A DNA stretch of 47,925 nt from Fibrobacter sp. (GCA_024398965.1 JAKSIF010000020.1:1-47925), one strand, 5' to 3'. Numbered from the stretch's first letter, positions 1 through 6,925 are shown. Notes: generated from the sequence alone by a model not told the origin. Numbers and translations: made by a program.

Positions 1-66
1 TATCACAATGAAATATATGGCAACGAAGAAACATTATTCGTGGCTCCTAAATATATTGTAGATTAA
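1..66 (+). CDS. 3' end of an unidentified gene (partial)
   Basis: An open frame enters from the left edge and stops at a TAA at 64-66, giving the last 21 residues (YHNEIYGNEETLFVAPKYIV followed by D). The reading frame is AT-rich like the acetyltransferase gene that follows 43 bases later, so the two may belong to the same acquired segment. The fragment is too short to assign to a family. Confidence 0.45.
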   Translation, partial: YHNEIYGNEETLFVAPKYIVD

Positions 67-109
67 CAGATAAATTCCGATTTTTTAGTGTTAGAAGGGA
101 AATTGTAAA

Positions 110-514
110 ATGAGTATAGAATATAAAGAAATTCACGAATTTGAAGCTGAACAATTGAAGGACTTATTTCTTTCTGTTGAATGGTCATCAGGTCATTATC
201 CAGATAAGTTAGTAGTAGCAATGAAAAATTTCCAGACTGTGTATTCTGCATGGGAAGGGGAAAAACTTGTAGGAATGATTTGTGCTATGGATGATGGAAT
301 TATGAATGCATATGTTCATTATTTGTTAGTAAATCCACAATATCATGGAAACACGATAGGAAGAACATTGGTAGCTATGATGAAAGAACATTATAAAGAT
401 TATCTGAGAGTAGCAGTTATTGCATATGATAACGAATTACATTTTTATGAACAATGTGGATTTGTAAAAAGTAATGATGCATCACCAATGTTTATTACAT
501 CATTATGGACATAA
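110..514 (+). CDS. GNAT-family N-acetyltransferase
   Basis: A 134-residue protein with the GNAT fold, expected to transfer an acetyl group from acetyl-CoA to an amine; the substrate cannot be told. The core reads VHYLLVNPQYHGNTIGRTLV (about residues 68-87), where the strand is followed by the acetyl-CoA pyrophosphate loop (Q/R-x-x-G-x-G/A) in the degenerate form QYHGNTIG. The C-terminal strand contains FYEQCGFV, typical of the family (Y-E-x-x-G-F). The ATG at 110 is preceded by an AGAAGGGA-like ribosome binding site. Base composition is markedly more AT-rich than the genes from 1000 onward, which suggests transfer. Length is near the low end for GNAT proteins but appears complete. Confidence 0.8.
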   Translation: MSIEYKEIHEFEAEQLKDLFLSVEWSSGHYPDKLVVAMKNFQTVYSAWEGEKLVGMICAMDDGIMNAYVHYLLVNPQYHGNTIGRTLVAMMKEHYKDYLRVAVIAYDNELHFYEQCGFVKSNDASPMFITSLWT

Positions 515-636
515 ATTCAGATTTTGCTGTTTTAATCTTATTGGCGCACTTTTTGAACCCGGGGAAAATATTTCCAAAATTTCCTATTGAATGATTCCAT
601 CCCTTTTATAAAAAAAACAACACACCTATTTCGTTC

Positions 637-657
637 GTAAAAAATTTTTACTATATT
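637..657 (+). promoter_or_regulatory. Candidate promoter and operator of the toxin-antitoxin pair
   Basis: A 15-base inverted repeat, GTAAAAAATTTTTAC (637-651), lies directly before a TATATT (652-657) that could be a -10 box, about 25 bases upstream of the toxin start. A dyad overlapping the promoter is where a HigA-type antitoxin would bind to repress its own operon. The -35 box is not clear. This is inferred from position and symmetry only. Confidence 0.35.
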
Positions 658-681
658 AGACAAACAAGGAACGTAGGAGGT

Positions 682-1002
682 TTGTTGAAAATTGAATTTA
701 TAGACAAGAATTTGGAGCGGTGCTCTTGGGACGAGGCTTTTGCCTTGCGGTTCATGGGCAAAAAGCGGGCCAATCTTTATAGAATAAGGATTCGTTCTAT
801 AGATGCCGCAGTCAACTTTGATGATTTAAAGAATTATCCTGGAAACTTCCACGAATTAGTAGGAAACAGGAAAGGAGAATGGGCATGCAGTTTAGACCAG
901 CCCTATCGCCTAATCATCAAAGGATCAGAGCCAGATAAGGTTGTCGTTTGGTCCGAGGTAACCGATGCGACAATTCTTGAAATTGTAGACTATCATAAGT
1001 AA
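682..1002 (+). CDS. higB: HigB-like toxin of a type II toxin-antitoxin system (RelE superfamily)
   Basis: A 106-residue protein with the HigB/plasmid-killer pattern: an N-terminal strand, two helices with a conserved Leu/Pro turn (LKNYPGNFHELVGNRKGEWA, about 50-69), and the strand LDQPYRLIIK (71-80) that corresponds to the R-I-x-F strand of RelE-type ribosome-dependent mRNA endonucleases. The start is TTG: an AGGAGG at 675-680 leaves 1 base to the TTG at 682 and 4 bases to the in-frame TTG at 685, so the second is at least as likely. The partner gene starts 9 bases after the stop, the usual toxin-first order of HigBA modules. Family assignment is by residue pattern; activity is not shown. Confidence 0.75.
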   Translation: MLKIEFIDKNLERCSWDEAFALRFMGKKRANLYRIRIRSIDAAVNFDDLKNYPGNFHELVGNRKGEWACSLDQPYRLIIKGSEPDKVVVWSEVTDATILEIVDYHK

Positions 1003-1011
1003 GAGGCATTT

Positions 1012-1992
1012 ATGGCAGAAGAAAAAGAAAGAGACTATTGGTGGGTGGTTGCTCCTGGTGAAATTCTCCAAGAAAAACTTGACGAAATGAATATGGATGT
1101 CAACGAATTTGCCTCCCGCATTGGTTATACGGCAAAAACTGTGAATGAAATTCTAAAAGGGAAATGCCGCATTACCACAGAAATGGCAATCAACCTAGAA
1201 TACGCCACGAATATTTCAAGTACTAGCTGGTTAAACCTTCAGTACAAATACGAACAGGACTTGATGCGTAAGCAAATCAAGGCTACACTAGGTGACAAGT
1301 CCATCTGGCGCAACAGCCTTCCGCTAAGCGAGTTAAAGCCCCGCCAATGGGTTGAAGACATCGACAACAAGGAAGACAACATTTCACCACTGTTGCGTTT
1401 CTTTGGAGTTTCCAGCCCCAAGGCATGGGAAAATTATTACTGTAAGGCAAGTCTCAAGGTAGCCTTTCGCATTTCGCTGGCAGAGGCTCAGGACCCTTAC
1501 GCCGCATCCGTCTGGCTTCGCCGTGGAGAAATTCTCGCCGACGCCATCAAGATGGAAAAACAGAACGACAAAAAGCAGCGAATCGTCATCAAGAAGGCGT
1601 TACCGCAATTTATTGAGCTTGCGTCTGCCTACGGTTCCAAGAGTACTATGGGCAAGCCGGGCGAAATCGACGAAGGCATGGTCAAATTGCAGGAATTGGG
1701 AGCAAGTCTCGGCATGAAGATTCTTTATGTTCAGAATTTCAAGTCGGCTCCCATTCACGGCATGGCCCGCTGGTATCGCGACATTCCCGTAATTCAGCTT
1801 CACGACCGTTTCAAGGACCACAAAGCATTCTGGTTTACCTTCTTCCATGAATTAGCCCACATCATTCTGCATGGTAAAAAGGACATTTTCATCAAGAACA
1901 TGTACCACGGCAACAAAAATCCCCTAAAGGACGAAGAAGCCAATATGTTTGCCCAGAAATGCATGGACGACGCTTTTAAAACTCAACCTTGA
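1012..1992 (+). CDS. higA: HigA-type antitoxin: HTH (XRE) plus ImmA/IrrE metallopeptidase
   Basis: A 326-residue two-domain protein. Residues about 14-60 form a HigA-like helix-turn-helix (PGEILQEKLDEMNMDVNEFA, followed by IGYTAKTVNEILKGK). The C-terminal region carries the zinc-peptidase signature HELAH (about residues 280-284), with a later acidic stretch (KDEEANMFAQ) supplying the likely third zinc ligand, as in ImmA/IrrE proteases. It follows the HigB-like gene by 9 bases and is presumably cotranscribed. Ordinary HigA antitoxins are about 100 residues; this longer form adds a peptidase that could control antitoxin or repressor turnover. DNA binding and toxin neutralisation are inferred from family and context. 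Confidence 0.78.
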   Translation: MAEEKERDYWWVVAPGEILQEKLDEMNMDVNEFASRIGYTAKTVNEILKGKCRITTEMAINLEYATNISSTSWLNLQYKYEQDLMRKQIKATLGDKSIWRNSLPLSELKPRQWVEDIDNKEDNISPLLRFFGVSSPKAWENYYCKASLKVAFRISLAEAQDPYAASVWLRRGEILADAIKMEKQNDKKQRIVIKKALPQFIELASAYGSKSTMGKPGEIDEGMVKLQELGASLGMKILYVQNFKSAPIHGMARWYRDIPVIQLHDRFKDHKAFWFTFFHELAHIILHGKKDIFIKNMYHGNKNPLKDEEANMFAQKCMDDAFKTQP

Positions 1993-2065
1993 TTTCAGTA
2001 ATTTTTCCCGATAATCCTCCCCCATTCCCTTGCCAATTTTTAGGGATATTCATAAATTTTGGCAC

Positions 2066-2125
2066 ATGAAGATGATTAACGTGCTTTGCGAAAACTTTGA
2101 CGGCCGATGGTGGCGCAGGCTCTAA
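2066..2125 (+). CDS. trpL: trp leader peptide with tandem Trp codons
   Basis: A 19-codon reading frame, MKMINVLCENFDGRWWRRL then TAA, lies upstream of trpB. Two adjacent TGG codons occupy 2108-2113, just before the 5' arm of the first attenuator hairpin, and the TAA (2123-2125) begins inside that arm. This is the geometry of a Trp-sensing leader: stalling at TGG covers segment 1 and frees segment 2, while termination at TAA covers segment 2. The start could also be ATG at 2072. No strong ribosome binding site is visible. A possible promoter is TTGCCA at 2030-2035 with TAAATT at 2053-2058. It is too short for ordinary gene callers. Confidence 0.82.
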   Translation: MKMINVLCENFDGRWWRRL

Positions 2126-2199
2126 CATAGAGTCTGGTTTTTGCAAGTATAGTTGATCAAGGCAAAAGGCTTCCAGACTCCCTGGAGGCTTTTATTTTT
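2116..2199 (+). terminator. trp attenuator (1:2, 2:3 and 3:4 hairpins)
   Basis: Three mutually exclusive structures can be drawn. Pause hairpin 1:2: CAGGCTCTA (2116-2124) with TAGAGTCTG (2128-2136), 9 pairs with one G-U. Antiterminator 2:3: GAGTCTGG (2130-2137) with CCAGACTC (2173-2180), 8 perfect pairs. Terminator 3:4: GCTTCCAG (2169-2176) with CTGGAGGC (2182-2189), 8 pairs, 5-base loop, followed by the T-rich run 2190-2199. With the Trp-Trp leader peptide this is a complete ribosome-mediated attenuator controlling trpBA. The pairings were found by hand. Confidence 0.85.
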
Positions 2200-2453
2200 C
2201 CCAAAGACATTTAGAGCCTCCAAGTAATCCAGGGCCTGCGCCTAAAAAAGCTATTTTTTAGACGTAAAAAATTCATTTTGAGCGCAGCGTGCCCGCGAGG
2301 TTGGTGATTCTAGATCCTTCGCTACGGCTTCGCCTCCACTCAGGATGACACTCTAAGGAAAGAACTTCAGCAGTTCCACTCAGGATGACACTCTGAGGAA
2401 TGAACTTCAACAGTTCCACTCAGGGTGACGAACAAGAGACAAAAGGACCACAT
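2200..2453 (+). repeat. Repeat-rich trpB upstream region with 40-bp tandem units
   Basis: Between the attenuator and trpB lies a perfect hairpin CTAAAAAA-GCTA-TTTTTTAG (2242-2261), then a copy of the dispersed Fibrobacter repeat (2309-2350), then a 40-bp unit in tandem (2338-2377 and 2378-2417, differing at a few positions, with a partial third copy from 2418). Each unit contains ACTCAGGATGACACTCT. No gene is seen here; an open frame that enters trpB from 2400 is only read-through of the repeat. Confidence 0.7.
2309..2350. repeat. Dispersed Fibrobacter-type repeat
   Basis: TCTAGATCCTTCGCTACGGC followed by TTCGCCTCCACTCAGGATGACA, within the untranslated region between the trp attenuator and trpB; it continues into the 40-bp tandem units. 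Confidence 0.8.
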
Positions 2454-3734
2454 ATGGCAAAATCTCTGGTAGAATCAGATAACGGCTTTTTCGACAAGTT
2501 CGGCGGCAAGTATGTAGCCGAAATCATCCGTCGCCCTCTGGACGATCTTGAAGAAGCCTTCAACAAGTACATCAAGGATCCGGAATTCCTGGAAGAATTG
2601 CGCATTATCCAGCGCGACTACATCGGCCGCGAAACTCCGCTGTACTATGCCCCTACCGCAACAGAACTTCTGGGCGGCGCACAGATCTACATCAAGCTGG
2701 AAGGTCTTGCAAACACAGGCGCCCACAAGATTAACAACGCCATCGGTCAGTGCCTCTTGGCAAAGAAGATGGGCAAAACCCGCATTATCGCAGAAACCGG
2801 CGCTGGTCAGCACGGTCTCGCCACGGCAGCGGCTTGCGCAAAACTTGGTCTTGAATGCATCGTTTACATGGGCGAAGTGGACGTTCGTCGTCAGCAGCCC
2901 AACGTTGCCACCATGGAACTTTACGGCGCCAAGGTGGTGCCTGTGACCAGCGGCAGCCGCACCTTGAAGGATGCGGTGAACGAAGCCATGCGCGACTGGG
3001 CAACCAACTTTGCCACCACCCACTACGTTCTGGGTTCCGCTCTCGGCCCCGCACCGTTCCCCGATATCGTCCGTACTTTCCAGAGCATCATCGGTGAAGA
3101 AGTAAAGCGCCAGGCTGCAGAACGCAACATCGACATTGCAGCCATCGTAGCTTGCGTAGGCGGCGGTTCCAACTCCATCGGCGTGTTCACTCCGTTTATC
3201 GAAAATCCGAACGTTCGTCTTATCGGCGCAGAAGCCGGTGGCGTAGGCCCGAAGCTGGGCGAAAACGCAGCCCGCATGGTGGGCAATGCCGCCAAGGTGG
3301 GCATCGTTCAGGGCTACAAGAGCAAGTTCCTGGTAGATGACGATGGTCAGTCCCAGCCCACCCGCTCCATTTCCGCAGGTCTCGACTACATGGGCATTGG
3401 CCCGCAGCTTGCAGCCCTCGGCGAATGTGGCCGCGTGGAATTCACCAGCATCCTGGACAAGGAAGCTTTGGAAGCCGTGAACTTCTTCGCCAAGAACGAA
3501 GGCATCCTCTTCGCTCTTGAAAGTTCCCACGCCGGTGCCGCCGCCATGAAGATAGCCAAGGAATTCCCCAAGGACAAGGCCATCATCATCAACATGAGTG
3601 GCCGCGGCGACAAGGACATCTTCATTACCAGTCCCGTGTTCCGCCCCGAAAAGTGGAAGGAATTCCTGGCCGCAGAACTGAAGCGTCTGAACAACAATGA
3701 AGACATCCACGACGCAGAGATTATGAATAAATAA
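2454..3734 (+). CDS. trpB: Tryptophan synthase beta chain
   Basis: Pyridoxal-phosphate enzyme that condenses indole with serine to give tryptophan, acting as an alpha2beta2 complex with TrpA. The N-terminal half has the signature LANTGAHKINNA with the PLP lysine at residue 92, followed by AETGAGQHG with the catalytic glutamate; the phosphate-binding loop CVGGGSNSIG and the terminal SGRGDKD are also present. The start is ATG 2454 (AAAGGA at 2442-2447); the frame is open further upstream but only through repeat DNA. At 426 residues it is slightly longer than the usual 395-410. trpA follows 34 bases later. No other trp genes are nearby, so the anthranilate branch must lie elsewhere. Confidence 0.97.
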   Translation: MAKSLVESDNGFFDKFGGKYVAEIIRRPLDDLEEAFNKYIKDPEFLEELRIIQRDYIGRETPLYYAPTATELLGGAQIYIKLEGLANTGAHKINNAIGQCLLAKKMGKTRIIAETGAGQHGLATAAACAKLGLECIVYMGEVDVRRQQPNVATMELYGAKVVPVTSGSRTLKDAVNEAMRDWATNFATTHYVLGSALGPAPFPDIVRTFQSIIGEEVKRQAAERNIDIAAIVACVGGGSNSIGVFTPFIENPNVRLIGAEAGGVGPKLGENAARMVGNAAKVGIVQGYKSKFLVDDDGQSQPTRSISAGLDYMGIGPQLAALGECGRVEFTSILDKEALEAVNFFAKNEGILFALESSHAGAAAMKIAKEFPKDKAIIINMSGRGDKDIFITSPVFRPEKWKEFLAAELKRLNNNEDIHDAEIMNK

Positions 3735-3768
3735 AAGCCGCGACGAGCTCTTTCAAAAAGGTTTTAAA

Positions 3769-4512
3769 ATGAACGCACCTATCCGTTTAATGTCCCATTT
3801 GATTGCCGGTTTCCCTGATGGCGAAACTTCCGTGGCAATTGCAGACGCTCTCGTAAAGGGCGGCGCATCCATTCTCGAAATCCAGTTGGCCTTCAGCGAC
3901 CCCAGCGCCGACGGTCCTGCAATCCAGACGGCTTCTACCGTCGCTTTGGAAAAGGGCTACTCCACCAAGCAGGGTCTTGAAATCGTGAAGAAGATTCACG
4001 ACATGCACCCGGATACCCCCATCTACATCATGACCTACGGCTCCCTGGCATTTACTCCGGGCGTAGAAAACTTCGTGAAGATGTGCAAGGACGCAGGCGT
4101 CAGCGCTTGCATTATTCCGGACCTCCCCTTCGATAACGACGAAGGCCTTACCGCCGCTTGCGCAAAGTACGGTCTCGAAAACATTCCGGTGGCAGCTCCC
4201 AGCATGACCCAGAAGCGTCTCGAAGAAATGGCCTCCAAGGGATTCAAGTACATCTACGCAGCTCTGCGCGCAGGTACTACCGGTTCCCAGACGGTCATCG
4301 ACCAGGCAACTCTCGACTTCCTGGACACCGTGGGCAAGGGCGGCGCCAAGGTTCTTGGCGGTTTCGGTATTCGTACCGGCGAACAGTCTAAGGTTCTCTG
4401 CAAGCATGTGCATGCAGTGGTGGCAGGTTCCGTATTCGTGAACATCATGCTGAAGGACCCGAAGGACACCGCAGGCGTGGAAGCCAAGGCCCGCGAACTT
4501 TCTGGCCTGTAA
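3769..4512 (+). CDS. trpA: Tryptophan synthase alpha chain
   Basis: TIM-barrel enzyme that cleaves indole-3-glycerol phosphate and passes indole to TrpB. The catalytic acids sit in LEIQLAFSDPSADGPAIQ: Glu37 and Asp48, equivalent to Glu49 and Asp60 of the Salmonella enzyme. The phosphate-binding motifs AALRAGTTGS and GGFGIRT are present, and the C-terminal AVVAGSVFV matches the family. At 247 residues it is about 20 shorter than usual, missing mainly the N-terminal extension. ATG 3769 has an AAAAAGG site upstream. It is the last gene of the attenuated trpBA unit. Confidence 0.96.
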   Translation: MNAPIRLMSHLIAGFPDGETSVAIADALVKGGASILEIQLAFSDPSADGPAIQTASTVALEKGYSTKQGLEIVKKIHDMHPDTPIYIMTYGSLAFTPGVENFVKMCKDAGVSACIIPDLPFDNDEGLTAACAKYGLENIPVAAPSMTQKRLEEMASKGFKYIYAALRAGTTGSQTVIDQATLDFLDTVGKGGAKVLGGFGIRTGEQSKVLCKHVHAVVAGSVFVNIMLKDPKDTAGVEAKARELSGL

Positions 4513-4544
4513 TTGAGCGGTCAATAATACAAATTTCAACAAAG

Positions 4545-4612
4545 GATCCTATCACCCCTTTGGGGTTCCAGGAAGACATCATTCTGGAGGGAGTGAAACG
4601 ACCGATAGAATC
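4545..4612 (+). ncRNA. Folded three-way-junction element in the trpA 3' UTR
   Basis: Thirty-two bases after trpA the RNA can form a three-way junction: P1 GATCCTATC (4545-4553) with GATAGAATC (4604-4612), 8 of 9 pairs; P2 ACCCC-TTT-GGGGT (4554-4566); P3 TCCAG (4567-4571) with CTGGA (4584-4588); and an unpaired GGGAGTGAAACGACC (4589-4603). It is followed at once by an intrinsic terminator and by no plus-strand gene, so a control role over a downstream gene is unlikely; a 3' UTR-derived small RNA or stability element is possible. I do not recognise it as a known riboswitch or ribozyme. Confidence 0.4.
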
Positions 4613-4618
4613 AAGAAG

Positions 4619-4646
4619 CCCAAGGTTTTCACCTTGGACTTTTTTG
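4619..4646 (+). terminator. Intrinsic terminator of trpBA
   Basis: CCAAGGT (4620-4626), loop TTTC, ACCTTGG (4631-4637), then a T-rich run ending in TTTTTT. On the opposite strand the T tract is poor, so it mainly serves the plus strand. Confidence 0.85.
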
Positions 4647-4678
4647 TATGGAGTGTTATGAAGATTTTCTAATAGATA

Positions 4679-4852
4679 TTACCACTGATTCTTTTCAGAT
4701 TCCTCGCAAGATGCGGGGCGAGCCTTTAAGGCAGCGTGACGAAACACCACAGAGTGGCCTGTAATCATGCGGGTGTTCATGGAGGATGTGGTTTCTACCG
4801 GATGGCCGGCTGTTTCGGAAATTCCAGAAAATAGTTTGTATGTTGCGTTCAT
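4679..4852 (-). CDS. Small ORF (57 aa) directly downstream of the acetolactate synthase
   Basis: Ten bases after the stop of the acetolactate synthase gene a GAGGA is followed, five bases later, by an ATG (4852) and a 57-codon frame ending in TAA at 4679. The product begins MNATYKLFSGISETAGHPVE and ends SCEESEKNQW; it has no membrane segment and no motif I recognise, with two Cys-free thirds and a basic centre. The tight spacing and good ribosome binding site suggest translational coupling to the synthase. It may be a real small protein or a chance frame; no homologue is claimed. Confidence 0.45.
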   Translation of the reverse strand: MNATYKLFSGISETAGHPVETTSSMNTRMITGHSVVFRHAALKARPASCEESEKNQW

Positions 4853-4862
4853 TTTTTCCTCA

Positions 4863-6503
4863 CTACACTTTTAAGTTTTTCAGTCGTTCAGACAGTTCCA
4901 TGTTGGCGGAGTAATCCACCGGGCACTCGATGATGCAGGGCACATCCTGCTCGAAAGCCTCTCGCAAAGTGGGCAGCAAATCTTCGGTACGTTCGATGCG
5001 GTAGCCCTTCAGGTGCATGGATTCTGCATACTTCACGAAATCCGGATTGGTAAAGCTGATGGCGTAGCTGTCGCCGTAGCGTTCTTCCTGCTTCCACTTG
5101 ATGAGACCGTAATTTCCATCGGTAAACACTAGCGTTACGAAAGGAATCTTTTCGCGGTAAGCTGTTTCCAGTTCCTGGCTATTCATCATAAAGCCGCCAT
5201 CACCGGTAACTGCAAGGACCTTCTTTTCGGGGTTCAGCAGTTTCGCCGCAATGGCTCCCGGCACCGCAATTCCCATAGTGGCAAAGCCGTTGGAAATAAT
5301 GCAGGTGTTAGGGTGGTAGCAGTGGTACTGTCGGGCGATCCACATCTTGTGCGCACCCACGTCCGAAAGGAGAATGTCGTCTTCGCCCATAACCAGGCGG
5401 ATATCGTGAAGCACCTTCTGGGGCTTGGGCGGGAAGCTCTTATCCAAGTCATAGCGGGCATGATCTGCGGCCATCTTCTCGCGGATGTACAGAGCCCATT
5501 CCGGATCCTTGGTGCTGGGGCAAAGCTTGCTCAACTTTTCCAGAGATGCGGAAATGTTTCCAATGACTTCTTCTTCGGGCTGGTAGAATTTATTGATGTG
5601 GTTGGGAGTTTCATCAATGTGAATAATTCTCTTTTCGCCCTTGGGGTTCCACTTGGCGGGAGCGTATTCCACAACGTCATACCCTACGGCAATAACAAGG
5701 TCCGCCTCGTCCATGATGTAGTTCTGGTAATCCTTCTGCGGAATACCGATGCACCACATGGAATAGCGATTGTCGCAGGGGATGACGCCCTTGGCCATCA
5801 TAGTGCTGACCACGGGAATCTTTGCGGAAGAAGCAAAAGACGTTAGAGCTTCCGACGCATTGTTACGTACGGCGGAATGACCCACCAAAATTACAGGGCG
5901 CTTGGCCTCGCGAATGGCGGCAGCGGCAGCCTCGATGGCGTCGTCACTGGCGTACACCACATTTTCGCGGTGATGCTTCAGCGGCGTCTGAGCCACTTCA
6001 CCAGAAACTTCCATGGCGGCAATATTGCAAGGCAAGTCGATGAGGCAGGCACCGGGCTTTTCCATCTCGGCGTACTTGAAAGCGATTCGGACAATTTCAT
6101 TCACCGTATCCGGGCGGACCACCTGCTTGCTGCGCTTGGTAATGGGCGTAAACATATTCACCAGATCCAGGTACTGATGGCTGGTCAAGTGCATGCGTTC
6201 GGTACCCACCTGGCCCGTAATGGCAATGAGGGGCGCACCGTCGGAATTGGCATCGGCCACACCGGTCACCAAGTTTGTTGCCCCGGGGCCCAGGGTAGAA
6301 AGGCAAACGCCCGCCTTACCTGTCAAACGGCCATAGACATCCGCCATAAAGGCAGCTCCCTGTTCGTGACGGACCGTAATAAAACGAATGGAGGAGCGCT
6401 TGATGGCCTCCATCAATTCCAGGGTTTCTTCGCCGGGAATTCCAAAAATATACTTGACGCCCTCGCTTTCCAGGGACTTGATCAAAACTTCTGCGGTATT
6501 CAT
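4863..6503 (-). CDS. Acetolactate synthase (AlsS-like, ThDP-dependent)
   Basis: ThDP enzyme that joins two pyruvates to 2-acetolactate. The catalytic glutamate is Glu47 in RHEQGAAFMADVYGRLTGK; the ThDP/Mg motif is GDGGFMMNSQELETAY near the C-terminus; the centre DLVIAVGYDVVEY and the tail PVDYSANMEL match catabolic AlsS-type synthases better than the IlvB/IlvN biosynthetic type. No regulatory subunit gene adjoins. ATG 6503 is preferred (546 residues); an upstream TTG at 6515 is in frame, and neither has a clear ribosome binding site. The gene is read from a sigma-54 promoter divergent from the urea operon, an unusual setting for this enzyme. A related pyruvate-using ThDP enzyme is not excluded. 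Confidence 0.85.
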   Translation of the reverse strand: MNTAEVLIKSLESEGVKYIFGIPGEETLELMEAIKRSSIRFITVRHEQGAAFMADVYGRLTGKAGVCLSTLGPGATNLVTGVADANSDGAPLIAITGQVGTERMHLTSHQYLDLVNMFTPITKRSKQVVRPDTVNEIVRIAFKYAEMEKPGACLIDLPCNIAAMEVSGEVAQTPLKHHRENVVYASDDAIEAAAAAIREAKRPVILVGHSAVRNNASEALTSFASSAKIPVVSTMMAKGVIPCDNRYSMWCIGIPQKDYQNYIMDEADLVIAVGYDVVEYAPAKWNPKGEKRIIHIDETPNHINKFYQPEEEVIGNISASLEKLSKLCPSTKDPEWALYIREKMAADHARYDLDKSFPPKPQKVLHDIRLVMGEDDILLSDVGAHKMWIARQYHCYHPNTCIISNGFATMGIAVPGAIAAKLLNPEKKVLAVTGDGGFMMNSQELETAYREKIPFVTLVFTDGNYGLIKWKQEERYGDSYAISFTNPDFVKYAESMHLKGYRIERTEDLLPTLREAFEQDVPCIIECPVDYSANMELSERLKNLKV

Positions 6504-6518
6504 AGGCTGCGCCAATTA

Positions 6519-6545
6519 CCAATTACGAATTATGAGTTACGAGAG
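6519..6545. repeat. Short AT-rich dispersed repeat
   Basis: The stretch AATTACGAATTATGAGTTACG resembles the strings at 21180-21270, 36701-36900 and 47908-47925 (AATTAACAATTAA, TGAGCTATGAGCTAA). It lies in the 5' untranslated region of the acetolactate synthase transcript. Confidence 0.5.
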
Positions 6546-6591
6546 ATTTTCGGAATTGAAAAATTCGCTCTTTGTTTTCTGTTGCGACAAT

Positions 6592-6607
6592 TGCAAAAAG
6601 CGTGCCA
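6592..6607 (-). promoter_or_regulatory. Sigma-54 promoter of the acetolactate synthase gene
   Basis: Read on the minus strand the sequence is TGGCACGCTTTTTGCA, a full match to the sigma-54 consensus TGGCACR-N4-TTGCW. Transcription would start near 6581, about 78 bases before ATG 6503. It differs from the urtA promoter at one position. Confidence 0.85.
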
Positions 6608-6720
6608 TGTTGGGTTAGCGGACGTTGTGTCCGTTCGACCCGCCTTTCTTTACGTAAACTGAAATAAAAACAAGATGCATCTCATTTTTGGAGAGTGGTG
6701 AATTGACCATTGAAGCCCAT

Positions 6721-6776
6721 TTTTACAGACAAATTTTGTAATATATTCAAAAATTGTATCTACATAAATCTTACAA
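6721..6776. promoter_or_regulatory. Shared upstream activating element, copy 1
   Basis: A 56-base block beginning TTTTACAGACAAATTTTGTA and ending ATCTTACAA. It matches 17587-17642 at 46 of 56 positions without gaps, including the 15-base identical run ATTGTATCTACATAA. It contains a TTTTACA...TTGTAA dyad and a second TTGTA...TACAA pair. It is centred about 168 bases from the predicted start of the minus-strand synthase transcript and about 155 from that of urtA, suitable distances for an enhancer-binding protein acting on both sigma-54 promoters. It does not resemble the enteric NtrC site. Confidence 0.7.
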
Positions 6777-6877
6777 GAACGTTATTCACAATCCTTTTTT
6801 CAAAACTCAAGACCAAAAATTCCCAAAATCAACAAATTCAATAAGTTAAAGGGAGCTCGCTTTCAAATAAAAAACTT

Positions 6878-6893
6878 TGGCACGGCTTTTGCA
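6878..6893 (+). promoter_or_regulatory. Sigma-54 promoter of the urt-ure operon
   Basis: TGGCACGGCTTTTGCA fits the sigma-54 consensus exactly, with GG at 6879-6880 and GC at 6891-6892. The start would be near 6904, 22 bases before the urtA ATG. The same 16 bases occur at 17766-17781. Confidence 0.9.
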
Positions 6894-6925
6894 CTTGATA
6901 GGGCGAAACCAACAAGGAGACCCCT

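Noticed and set aside
2058-2075. TTGGCACATGAAGATG as a fourth sigma-54 promoter
   Set aside because: It has TGGCAC but lacks the TTGC element at the required spacing, and it overlaps the start of the trp leader peptide.
2338-2430. Possible CRISPR-like array before trpB
   Set aside because: The 40-bp units are directly adjacent with no spacers, and only 2.3 copies exist; this is a simple tandem repeat.
2400-2453. Upstream in-frame start for trpB at 2400
   Set aside because: The extra 18 residues are translated from tandem repeat DNA, and ATG 2454 has its own ribosome binding site and gives the standard TrpB N-terminus.
2475-3710. 411-codon open frame on the minus strand
   Set aside because: Antisense to trpB, whose motifs are unambiguous; the His/Gly/Val-rich product looks like codon shadowing.
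4545-4612. Known riboswitch (SAM, GEMM, TPP) or hammerhead ribozyme in the trpA 3' region
   Set aside because: The stems and the GGAGGGA string are suggestive, but the conserved cores of these classes are absent and no downstream gene would be controlled.
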